Source: Thiohalophilus sp046483665 (GTDB taxonomy: Bacteria > Pseudomonadota > Gammaproteobacteria > UBA6429 > Thiohalophilaceae). Taken from it: a DNA stretch of 32,707 bases. Below are positions 8,038 through 14,767 of the stretch, one piece after another. The DNA lies in NCBI RefSeq assembly GCF_046483665.1, contig NZ_JAWOCR010000035.1:1-32707 (forward strand). The letters are read 5' to 3'. Below the pieces are notes generated by a model. That model worked only from the letters and a program-made list of their open reading frames with translations. It made no database searches and was not told where the DNA came from. How positions within the stretch are numbered: position 1 is the first letter of the stretch; each line of letters opens with the position of its first letter. The position numbers and the translations under genes were made by a program.

Positions 8038-9072
8038 ATGGATCAACTTACCCTTACCCGCCCGGACGACTGGCACCTGCATGTGCGCGACGGTGATGTA
8101 CTACAGGACGTGCTGGGCGATACCGCCCGGCGCTTTGCCCGCGCAATCATCATGCCCAATCTCAAACCTCCGGTCACCACGGTCGAACAGGCCCTGGCCT
8201 ATCGGCAACGGATTATGGCTGCGCTGCCAGAGGGCTCCCCGTTCAATCCATTGATGACGTTGTACCTCACCGATGACACCACGCCGGAAGAAATTCACAA
8301 AGCCGCCGGGCATCCGGATGTCTATGCCGTCAAGCTCTATCCCGCCGGCGCTACAACCAACTCGGCGGCGGGCGTGACTGCCATCGAGAAGACCTATAAC
8401 GCCATCGAAGCGATGGCCGAAAGCGGTTTGCCATTACTGATTCACGGGGAAGCCACCGAACCGGACATCGACATCTTCGACCGTGAAGCAGTGTATATCG
8501 ATCGTACCCTGCGCCCGTTACTCGAACGGTTCCCGACACTCAGGGTCGTGCTGGAACACATCACCACCCGCCAGGCCGCCGAGTTCATACATGCCGCTCC
8601 CGCCAACCTGGGCGCTACCATCACCCCGCATCACCTGCTGATGAACCGCAATGCCATGTTCCGCGGCGGCATGAACCCGCACCACTTTTGCCTGCCGATC
8701 CTCAAGCGGGAGCAACATCGCCAGGCACTGCTCAAGGCGGCGATCAGTGACACAGGCAAATTTTTTCTCGGCACCGACAGCGCGCCACATCCGCGTCATG
8801 CCAAGGAATCGGCCTGTGGCTGTGCCGGTATCTATTCAGCGCATGCCGCGCTGGAACTGTATGCCGAAGCCTTCGATGAAGCGGGCGCACTGGACAAGCT
8901 GGAAAGCTTTGCCAGCCATTACGGCGCCGATTTTTACGGCCTGCCCCGCAATACCGATCGCATCACCCTGATCCGGGAAGAGTGGACCGTGACGAGCAGC
9001 ATGAAATTTGGCGAAGAAGAATTGATCCCGCTGCGCGCCGGGGAAGTTGTTCACTGGCGAATAAAAGATTAG
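8038..9072 (+). CDS. pyrC: Dihydroorotase (class II, PyrC)
   Basis: The 344-residue zinc enzyme catalyses ring closure of N-carbamoyl-aspartate to dihydroorotate, the third step of pyrimidine synthesis. Length and sequence match the E. coli-type homodimer. The metal ligands are visible in order: HxH in DDWHLHVRDGD near the N-terminus, the Lys of VKLYPAGATTNS (carboxylated lysine bridging the metals), HGE, the His of LEHITT, and the catalytic Asp of GTDSAPH. The substrate-binding NPHHFCLPILKR loop is also present. It has no close operon partner. The gene ends exactly where a heptamer-repeat island begins. pyrC and rnt are near neighbours in other gammaproteobacteria; here a TraB-family gene sits between them. 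Confidence 0.96.
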   Translation: MDQLTLTRPDDWHLHVRDGDVLQDVLGDTARRFARAIIMPNLKPPVTTVEQALAYRQRIMAALPEGSPFNPLMTLYLTDDTTPEEIHKAAGHPDVYAVKLYPAGATTNSAAGVTAIEKTYNAIEAMAESGLPLLIHGEATEPDIDIFDREAVYIDRTLRPLLERFPTLRVVLEHITTRQAAEFIHAAPANLGATITPHHLLMNRNAMFRGGMNPHHFCLPILKREQHRQALLKAAISDTGKFFLGTDSAPHPRHAKESACGCAGIYSAHAALELYAEAFDEAGALDKLESFASHYGADFYGLPRNTDRITLIREEWTVTSSMKFGEEELIPLRAGEVVHWRIKD

Positions 9073-9248
9073 TGCTGAGTACTTAGTTCTAAGTTCTAAG
9101 TTCTAAGTACTAGGCTCTGCCTTTACCTGTGGGAGCGGGCTTCGACCTCGACTTCACCATCGCCCAACATCGCGCCCGTGGGGCGCTCCCACCAACCGGT
9201 GAAAACAGGGACAGAATGCTGAGTACTAAGAACTAAGAACTAAGTACT
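9073..9248. repeat. Heptamer-flanked repeat island between convergent pyrC and traB-like genes
   Basis: The left array (9073-9113) has successive TTCTAAG units and the right array (9217-9248) has successive AACTAAG units. Both begin TGCTGAGTACT, and part of each is the reverse complement of the other. The interior holds a long-range inverted repeat, GTGGGAGCG near 9128 against CGCTCCCAC near 9183. The island starts at the base after the pyrC stop and ends about 4 bp from the stop of the convergent gene. Confidence 0.8.
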
Positions 9249-9252
9249 GCCT

Positions 9253-10131
9253 TTAATAGATGGCTTTGACCCGATACCCCTGCGCTTCCAGCATGCGTAA
9301 CAGTCCGACGTCGCCGGGCAGATGCAGGGCGCCGACGGCGATAAAAGCGTTACCTTTTTTCAATTTCACCTGCATAGTCTCAAGCATGTTGCGATTCCGT
9401 TGCTCGATCAGGCTGTCATTGACCAGGGCGCTGACATCCTTGCCTGATTTTTCCAGTTCCCTTTCGCTGAACTCGAGCAACTCGTCAAGATCGCGTGCCA
9501 GGTAAACCTGCAGCATCTCCTCGACCATATGTTCCAGGTTACTGTGTTCGCGTACAGCGACCCGCAACAGGCTGATCTGGGTCGTCAATGGTGTGTTGTC
9601 AAACAGCTCGATGACTTCTTCGGGAGTTTCCAGGCCACACAGTTCCTTATCCTGTTCCTGCGCGGTTTGGTACAACAGATAATCGAGAAACATACCTGAT
9701 TCGGGTTTGGGCACACTTAGCAGTAATCCGGCCGCCCAGGGTTTGAGCATGGGCACCATCTGCGCCGGAATGCCGTAATGCCCGATCAAAGCCCGGGTTT
9801 TTTCATACAGTTCAGGTTCGATCTGCTCGTCCAGTTTCTGGCCGTCGAGATACATCATTCCCTGACTCATCCGGATCTGCGTGGTTGCGTCCATTTTCAT
9901 TTCGGCACAAAAGATTTTTGACTGGTCAAACGTCTTTTGTATCGGATCGGGCAAGCGAGTTACCCGGGGATCCTCGCTATGAATGGTACCGAGCAGATAG
10001 CTCGTCTGGCCCGATTCAGGGATCACTTCCCACAAAATGCCCTGTTGTTCCGTTGCCTGCGCGACACAAAGCGTTAACAACAGCAATCCCGCGGTAATAA
10101 TACGCGAGACTCCGAAATAGTCCTGTTTCAT
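9253..10131 (-). CDS. TraB/GumN-family secreted protein
   Basis: The 292-residue protein starts at ATG 10131, preceded by AGGGACGGGG, and opens with a signal peptide (MKQDYFGVSRIITAGLLLLT, cleavage probably after CVAQA). The mature part carries the two TraB/PrgY/GumN hallmarks: LLGTIHSEDPRV near the N-terminus and AFIAVGALHLPGDVGLL near the C-terminus. Conserved GxxH motifs and acidic residues suggest a metal-dependent, Tiki-like protease fold, but enzymatic activity is not established for bacterial members. The frame extends upstream to 10332, but that extension lacks a ribosome-binding site and would bury the signal peptide. It is divergent from rnt and convergent with pyrC. Confidence 0.85.
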   Translation of the reverse strand: MKQDYFGVSRIITAGLLLLTLCVAQATEQQGILWEVIPESGQTSYLLGTIHSEDPRVTRLPDPIQKTFDQSKIFCAEMKMDATTQIRMSQGMMYLDGQKLDEQIEPELYEKTRALIGHYGIPAQMVPMLKPWAAGLLLSVPKPESGMFLDYLLYQTAQEQDKELCGLETPEEVIELFDNTPLTTQISLLRVAVREHSNLEHMVEEMLQVYLARDLDELLEFSERELEKSGKDVSALVNDSLIEQRNRNMLETMQVKLKKGNAFIAVGALHLPGDVGLLRMLEAQGYRVKAIY

Positions 10132-10220
10132 GAAAACCCCGTCCCTTCTCTTTCCCGGATGCAACAGACCTGTGATAATACGCACCGCCGCCGTTACCCT
10201 GCAATGTTCAAGGCTGACCG

Positions 10221-10829
10221 ATGTCTCATATTTCCAAACGTTTTCGTGGTTTTCTGCCTGTCGTGGTCGATGTGGAAACTGCCGGATTCGATTCTCACAG
10301 CCATGCCCTGCTCGAAATCGCTGCCGTGCCAATCATCATGAATCGCGCAGGCCGGGTCAAATCCGCCGAAACCATTGCCTGCCATGTTGAACCCTTTGAA
10401 GGCGCACAGCTGGACCCCAGAGCACTGGAGTTCACCGGCATCGATCCTTATCATCCGTTTCGCATGGCAAAACCCGAAGCTGAAGCCCTGGAACTGATTT
10501 TTGAGCCCATCGCCGAGATGATCCGGGTTCAGCAATGCAGCCGGGCAATCCTGGTCGGCCATAACCCGTTTTTCGATCTTGGCTTCATCAAGGCGGCGGC
10601 CAGCCGCCAGGGTTTCAGGAAAATGCCCTTTCACCAGTTCAGCACCTTCGATACCGCGACCCTGGGCGGACTCGCCTTCGGCCAGACCGTGCTGGCCCGC
10701 GCCGCCAAAGCTGCCGGTATCGAATGGGACAACAGCGAAGCCCACTCCGCCGTCTACGACGCCGAGCGCACCGCCGAACTGTTCTGCCACATCATCAACC
10801 GCTGGGACGAGATGAACGCGCCGGAATAA
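10221..10829 (+). CDS. rnt: Ribonuclease T
   Basis: The 202-residue DEDDh-family 3'-5' exoribonuclease trims the 3' ends of tRNA and other stable RNAs and acts in tRNA CCA turnover. Exonuclease motifs are visible: ExoI VVVDVETAGF (14-23, Asp and Glu metal ligands), ExoII around GHNPFFDLGFI, and ExoIII HSAVYDAERTAELF with the catalytic His and the Asp. The distinctive RNase T segments FRGFLPVVVDVETAGF and FHQFSTFDTATLGGLAFGQT are present, separating it from DnaQ or oligoribonuclease. AAGG lies 8 bases before ATG 10221. The 3' side runs straight into a repeat island. Confidence 0.96.
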   Translation: MSHISKRFRGFLPVVVDVETAGFDSHSHALLEIAAVPIIMNRAGRVKSAETIACHVEPFEGAQLDPRALEFTGIDPYHPFRMAKPEAEALELIFEPIAEMIRVQQCSRAILVGHNPFFDLGFIKAAASRQGFRKMPFHQFSTFDTATLGGLAFGQTVLARAAKAAGIEWDNSEAHSAVYDAERTAELFCHIINRWDEMNAPE

Positions 10830-10843
10830 TATAAAGAGATTTT

Positions 10844-11051
10844 AACGCAGAGGCGCAAAAGCGCAGAGAACCGCAAAGTTATTTATTATGAAGTTGCAGG
10901 GTGGCTCACGCGTTAGCGGAGCCACCTTTTACAGTAAAACCTGTTACGGCCAGGGAATTGCCGGATCCGCTTCGCTTGATCCGGCCTACGGTTTAAGCGG
11001 ACCAATTAATATATTTCCTTTGTGCCCTCTGCGCCTTTGCGCCTATGCGTT
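10844..11051. repeat. CGCAGAG/CGCAAAG inverted arrays enclosing REP-like hairpins
   Basis: The left array (10844-10878; CGCAGAG, CGCAAAA, CGCAGAG, CGCAAAG units) is matched by a right array in inverse orientation (11017-11051). Between them lie a hairpin with a 7-bp stem GTGGCTC/GAGCCAC (near 10900-10925) and a REP-like hairpin GCCGGATC/GATCCGGC (10960-10985) followed by CTAC (10986-10989). The stop codon of the kinase gene (11050-11052) overlaps the right array. A 64-codon open frame across the island is non-coding in my judgement. Confidence 0.85.
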
Positions 11052-12402
11052 ATGCTCTTTCTGTCTCACTCGAAGGCAGTGAAATTGAAACCCGCAAACC
11101 ACCGAGCTGTTCGCTGTGATCCAGTTGCAGGCTGCCGTGGTAGCTTTCGACGATTTGTTTGACGATGGACAGGCCGATGCCATGGCCGCTGACGGTTTCG
11201 TCCTGGCGCTGGCCGCGTTGCAGCAGGGTAGTAGCCTGATGCGGCTCGATGCCGGGGCCATCGTCCTCGATGGTAATACACAGCCGCTCATTCTGTTCGA
11301 AGGAAAACGCCAGACGAATACAGCTGTTTGCCCATTTCCAGGCATTGTCCAGCAGGTTACCCAGCAGTTCGGTGGCGTCCCCCTTCTCCAGGGGCAGCAG
11401 CACATCGCCTGCGTTGTGTACTTCGGGCACGATGGTTTTGTCGTGATACAACCGCTGTAGCGTATCGAGTAGCGGGTCTAAATCCTGTTGCAGATGAAAC
11501 CGTTTATGACTGCGCCGGTCACCGGCCAGGCGGGCCCGTTTGAGTTCGCTGTCGACTCGCTGGCGGATTTGCCGGATCTGCCGTAATACCGGCTCATGGC
11601 GTTGTTGTTCTGATTCATCGAGGGATTCATACCATTGATGGATCAGCGCCAGGGGAGTTTTGATGGCATGCGCCACGTCGCCCATGGCATGGCGCGAACG
11701 CTCCAGGCGTTGTTGCTGACGTTGCAGCAGCCGGTTAACTTCCCTGACCAGCGGTAATACTTCGGCGGGAACATGTTCGGGCAGCTGGTTGACCTGCCCC
11801 GATTCGAGTTGACCTATAGCCTGTTGCGCCTGTCGGACCGGTCGCATGACAAAATGGATAATCGTAGTTTGCGCCGCAAGCAAAACGATAATAATCAGCA
11901 GAATCGCCGCACCGAACTGTTTCTGGAATCCGTCGATCTGCACGGCGATGTGCGAAACATCCTCGGCCGTGACAATCAGCAGCTCCTGACCCTGTTTTGC
12001 ATAACGCTGCTGGCGAACCAGCAGGGTCTGGTTGCGTGGACCGCGCTGATGGCTGATTAGCTCATTGCTTGCTGTACCGTTCTTTGGAACATTTAACGTT
12101 TCATCCCACAACGACCGGGAATAACGTGTGTTGTTAGCGGATTGAATAATGAAATAGTGGCCGGAGAAAGGTCGATGATAGATATTCTGGATTTTCTGCT
12201 CATCCAGTCGCAGTGTCCCGTCGGCATCGAAATCGGTCGCCACCAGCAGGCTTTCGGCATCGTGTGCCAGCCGGGTCTGAATATACTCGCCAGTGATCTT
12301 TTCCACCGCGATACCGATCAGCGTCCACAGCACGACGGCCAGCACAATGATGGTCACCAGCAGACCGAGGTTGAGATTGGCGCGCAGGGAACGGAATATC
12401 AT
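11050..12402 (-). CDS. Two-component sensor histidine kinase, PhoQ/QseC-like
   Basis: The 450-residue inner-membrane kinase has TM1 (about 13-33), a periplasmic sensor of about 130 residues, TM2 (about 165-185), a HAMP linker, a HisKA domain with phospho-acceptor His245 in DVAHAIKTPLALI, and an ATPase domain. The ATPase domain shows the N box LLGNLLDNAWKWA, DDGPGI and GHGIGLSIV. The H-AIKTP variant recalls PhoQ (which has KTP after the His) more than EnvZ. The ATG at 12402 overlaps the stop of the response regulator by 4 bp, so the pair is translationally coupled. The signal is unknown; the upstream PepSY and cytochrome b genes hint at envelope or redox sensing. Confidence 0.92.
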   Translation of the reverse strand: MIFRSLRANLNLGLLVTIIVLAVVLWTLIGIAVEKITGEYIQTRLAHDAESLLVATDFDADGTLRLDEQKIQNIYHRPFSGHYFIIQSANNTRYSRSLWDETLNVPKNGTASNELISHQRGPRNQTLLVRQQRYAKQGQELLIVTAEDVSHIAVQIDGFQKQFGAAILLIIIVLLAAQTTIIHFVMRPVRQAQQAIGQLESGQVNQLPEHVPAEVLPLVREVNRLLQRQQQRLERSRHAMGDVAHAIKTPLALIHQWYESLDESEQQRHEPVLRQIRQIRQRVDSELKRARLAGDRRSHKRFHLQQDLDPLLDTLQRLYHDKTIVPEVHNAGDVLLPLEKGDATELLGNLLDNAWKWANSCIRLAFSFEQNERLCITIEDDGPGIEPHQATTLLQRGQRQDETVSGHGIGLSIVKQIVESYHGSLQLDHSEQLGGLRVSISLPSSETERA

Positions 12403-13055
12403 GGCGCGAAAATGTAGCCCTGCCCACGTCGGGTCTGGATGATGTCCTTGCCCAGACGATCCCGCAAACGACGGACATACACTTCGATGACATTGCTGTC
12501 CCGATCCGTGTCCATTTCATACACATGTTCGGTGAGTCGGGCTTTGGACAGCACCTTGCCCGGGTTGAGCATGAAATAACGCAACAAGCGATATTCGGTG
12601 CCGGTCAACTGAAAGCTTTGCTCGCCGTTACTGACAGACTGGGTCTCTTCATTCAATACCCACTCCCCGCCCTGCAGACTTCCGCCCGCCGGTTGATAGC
12701 GACGGCGGATCAACGCCTGAATCCGGGCCAGTAACTCTTCGCTATGAAACGGCTTGGCCAGGTAATCATCCGCTCCGGTCTGCAGACCGGTCACTTTGTC
12801 CTGCCAGCTGTCCCGCGCGGTCAGGATCAACACCGGGGTGGTAATCTTTGCCTCACGCCAGTTTTGCAATACCTCCAGGCCGCTGCGTTCCGGTAGTCCC
12901 AGATCCAGGATGATGGTGTCGTACTCAAACTCCCGACCCAGGTATTCGCCCTCTATCCCATCGTGGGCCAGGTCGACGACATAACCGGCATCGACCAGCT
13001 TCGCCTTAAGCGAAGCGGCCAGTTCCGTTTCGTCCTCGACCAGTAGCAGTCGCAA
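12399..13055 (-). CDS. OmpR/PhoB-family DNA-binding response regulator
   Basis: The 218-residue protein has a receiver domain (1-115) with acidic residues Glu7/Asp8, phospho-acceptor Asp51 (IILDLGLP) and the conserved Lys of YLAKPF. A winged-helix trans_reg_C domain follows (about 125-218) with LTGTEYRLLRYFMLNPGKVL and VIEVYVRRLRDRLG, ending TRRGQGYIF. This is the QseB/PmrA/PhoP class. It sits between the PepSY gene (3-bp gap) and its kinase (4-bp overlap). A tandem 11-bp repeat upstream of the first gene of the operon (14030-14051) is a candidate autoregulatory site. Confidence 0.94.
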   Translation of the reverse strand: MRLLLVEDETELAASLKAKLVDAGYVVDLAHDGIEGEYLGREFEYDTIILDLGLPERSGLEVLQNWREAKITTPVLILTARDSWQDKVTGLQTGADDYLAKPFHSEELLARIQALIRRRYQPAGGSLQGGEWVLNEETQSVSNGEQSFQLTGTEYRLLRYFMLNPGKVLSKARLTEHVYEMDTDRDSNVIEVYVRRLRDRLGKDIIQTRRGQGYIFAP

Positions 13056-13058
13056 GTT

Positions 13059-13397
13059 TCAGTCCTCTTCCTCGGTTTTCAGAATCTTGCCACTGGCGGC
13101 ATCCACTTCCAGTTCAATGACCCGGTCATTGTCGGTCAGAATCTCCAGCTCATAGATATAACTGCCGTGTTCGCGCTCCAGTTCGGTCTCGATAACCTGG
13201 CCGGGATAGTCCTTTTCAACCCGCTGCAAGATTTCCTGCAGGGAAAGGATTTTTCCCTGCTGACGCAATTCCCGCGCCTCCCGGTAATCCAGTTTATCAT
13301 CCGCTCGGGCGGAGTCCATCACGGCGATTCCCTGGCTGGCAAGCAGGCCGATACCGCCGGCCGCTAAAATAACAAACAGTCCTGCTTTGTAACGCAT
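13059..13397 (-). CDS. PepSY-domain envelope protein
   Basis: The protein of about 112 residues has an N-terminal signal or anchor segment (MRYKAGLFVILAAGGIGLLA) followed by one PepSY-type domain. This includes ILSLQEILQRVEKDYPG, a beta strand ending IYELEILT, and the typical close 'VIELEVDAASGKILKTEEED'. PepSY domains are proposed to bind or inhibit peptidases or to modulate signalling; the exact role here is unknown. Three consecutive ATGs (13403, 13400, 13397) follow AAGGAG. I chose the third because it gives a 6-base spacing. The gene lies between a cytochrome b gene (11-17 bp upstream) and the regulator gene. Confidence 0.85.
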   Translation of the reverse strand: MRYKAGLFVILAAGGIGLLASQGIAVMDSARADDKLDYREARELRQQGKILSLQEILQRVEKDYPGQVIETELEREHGSYIYELEILTDNDRVIELEVDAASGKILKTEEED

Positions 13398-13414
13398 CAT
13401 CATCTCCTTCTCTA

Positions 13415-13993
13415 TTAATCGACGTGTAATGATTTTTTGCCGGTGAACATCGCCCGTACCAGGTTCTCCCGATGTAGCAGACTTTCCAGCAATACCCCCG
13501 CCACATGGAACACCACCAGTAACAGGGTGAAGTTGGCGAAAAACTCATGAACATCTTCGACCACTTCCCGGCTCGCGGATTCATGTGCGATCCACCCTGC
13601 CAGCGGCCCGGCGCCCTCTTCCACGGCATAGGTAGCCAGCCCGCTCAGCGTGGTCACCAGCAGGGCGATCAGCATCAGCACAATCATGGCACCACCGGCG
13701 GGGTTGTGGCCCAGGTAACGTTTGGGCCGCAACAGGAACACCTCTTTGAGATACTGTTTGATCTCAACGGGGTGTTTGACAAAATCACGGAAGCGGGCAT
13801 GACGCGTGCCGACCAGCCCCCAGATCAGGCGCAGGCCGATCAACAGCAAAATGCTATAACCGGCGAAGGTATGCACCGCCAGCCATTCATCCTCGCTACT
13901 GAGATAGGCAAGCATAAAGCTCAGCACCAGCGCCCAGTGAAAAAATCGCACAAAAACGTCCCAGACACGGACTTCTTTCTCTGTATTCATCAT
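13415..13993 (-). CDS. Cytochrome b561-like di-haem membrane protein
   Basis: The protein of about 192 residues has four predicted membrane helices: 'FFHWALVLSFMLAYL', 'TFAGYSILLLIGLRLIWGLV', 'MIVLMLIALLVTTLSGLATY' and 'FTLLLVVFHVAGVLLES'. Histidines in helices 1, 2 and 4 (FHW, HTFAGY, VHE/FHVAG) can ligate two b haems, as in the Ni,Fe-hydrogenase/cytochrome b561 family. It probably passes electrons between quinone and a periplasmic partner. In similar operons a di-haem cytochrome c often accompanies this gene; none is present here. AGGAGG lies 5 bases before ATG 13993; an upstream in-frame GTG (13999) falls inside that ribosome-binding site. It is the first gene of the four-gene operon. Confidence 0.88.
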   Translation of the reverse strand: MMNTEKEVRVWDVFVRFFHWALVLSFMLAYLSSEDEWLAVHTFAGYSILLLIGLRLIWGLVGTRHARFRDFVKHPVEIKQYLKEVFLLRPKRYLGHNPAGGAMIVLMLIALLVTTLSGLATYAVEEGAGPLAGWIAHESASREVVEDVHEFFANFTLLLVVFHVAGVLLESLLHRENLVRAMFTGKKSLHVD

Positions 13994-14029
13994 AGCCACC
14001 TCCTGACTCTGGGAACACAGTCTGGGAGG

Positions 14030-14051
14030 TCAAGCTGAAATCAGGCTGAAA
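14030..14051 (-). promoter_or_regulatory. Tandem 11-bp direct repeat, candidate response-regulator site
   Basis: Two adjacent 11-mers, TCAAGCTGAAA and TCAGGCTGAAA (plus-strand reading), differ at one base and lie 37-58 bp upstream of the cytochrome b start. OmpR-family regulators bind direct repeats with one-helical-turn spacing, so this may be the site for autoregulation by the regulator encoded in this operon. Confidence 0.5.
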
Positions 14052-14075
14052 AATAATAAATAGATTATCTAAATA

Positions 14076-14219
14076 AACGCGGAGGTCGCGGAGGCGCGGA
14101 GAAAAGAATTGAGTTAATTGTTTGGTAAAAATTTAGTAGAAGCCTTGAGTTATCCTGTTCTAATGGTCGGCTGATGAATAATCATGATAAGTACTCCGCG
14201 CCTCCGCGGCCTCCGCGTT
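14076..14219. repeat. Near-perfect 26-bp inverted repeat of CGCGGAGG units
   Basis: The arms 14076-14101 and 14194-14219 are reverse complements at 25 of 26 positions. They consist of three 8-9-bp CGCGGAG units and enclose 92 bp of AT-rich sequence without a gene. This accounts for most of the 304-bp gap between the cytochrome b gene and grxD. The rest holds the 11-bp repeat and the grxD terminator. Confidence 0.88.
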
Positions 14220-14246
14220 GTTTCCCAGAGCATAGAAAAATGAAAC

Positions 14247-14272
14247 AAAAAACCCGGCCTGGGCCGGGTTTT
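14247..14272 (-). terminator. Rho-independent terminator of grxD
   Basis: The stem AAAACCCGGC / GCCGGGTTTT with a 4-base loop is followed, on the minus strand, by TTTTTTGTTT. It lies 25 bp after the grxD stop. Confidence 0.88.
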
Positions 14273-14297
14273 GGGTCGTGCGAAAGAGGCTTGCCGT

Positions 14298-14612
14298 TTA
14301 CTCGACGGCTTCGCCCACCATCTTCTGCAAGTCACCTTTCTGGTACATTTCCAGGGTGATGTCGCAACCGCCGATCAGTTCGCCGTTGATGTAGATCTGC
14401 GGGAAAGTCGGCCAGTTCTGGTATTTGGGCAGGTTTTCCATAATTTCGGGATCGGTCAGGATGTTGACGTGAGCGAATTCCTTGCCGCATTCCATCAGTG
14501 CCTGCGCCGCCCGGCTGGAGAAGCCGCACTGGGGCATGGTGGGAGTGCCTTTCATAAAGATCACAACCGGGTTCTTTTTGACAATGTCGTCGATTCGTTC
14601 CAATGCATCCAT
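14298..14612 (-). CDS. grxD: Monothiol glutaredoxin (Grx4/GrxD type)
   Basis: The 104-residue protein carries the monothiol CGFS active site (FMKGTPTMPQCGFSSRA, residues about 19-35), the cis-Pro motif WPTFPQIYINGELIGGCD and the family length. GrxD homologues bind a [2Fe-2S] cluster with glutathione and deliver it to iron-sulfur proteins, often together with BolA. GAGGTG is 9 bases before ATG 14612. It is transcribed alone, with a strong terminator downstream and no BolA gene nearby. Confidence 0.96.
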   Translation of the reverse strand: MDALERIDDIVKKNPVVIFMKGTPTMPQCGFSSRAAQALMECGKEFAHVNILTDPEIMENLPKYQNWPTFPQIYINGELIGGCDITLEMYQKGDLQKMVGEAVE

Positions 14613-14767
14613 TTACTCGCACCTCGATATTGGTGTTTGTGATCGGCAACGCCGCCCGGGCGTGCCACTAAAATCAGTGTTATCTAATATAACCGGTTTG
14701 CCGCGAAAATACCATAGCAAAATACTCTGGTATAAAAGGAACCTGTGTTCTTACAAATGCTGCCGGA

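Noticed and set aside
9073..9248. Heptamer islands as insertion sequences
   Set aside because: They are below 200 bp, lack a transposase, and I see no target-site duplication that would support classical transposition.
10132..10332. Longer N-terminus for the TraB-family protein
   Set aside because: It lacks a ribosome-binding site and would hide an evident signal peptide starting at 10131.
10888..11082. A 64-codon plus-strand frame between rnt and the kinase gene
   Set aside because: It runs through REP-like hairpins and repeat arms and overlaps the kinase stop, so it is treated as non-coding.
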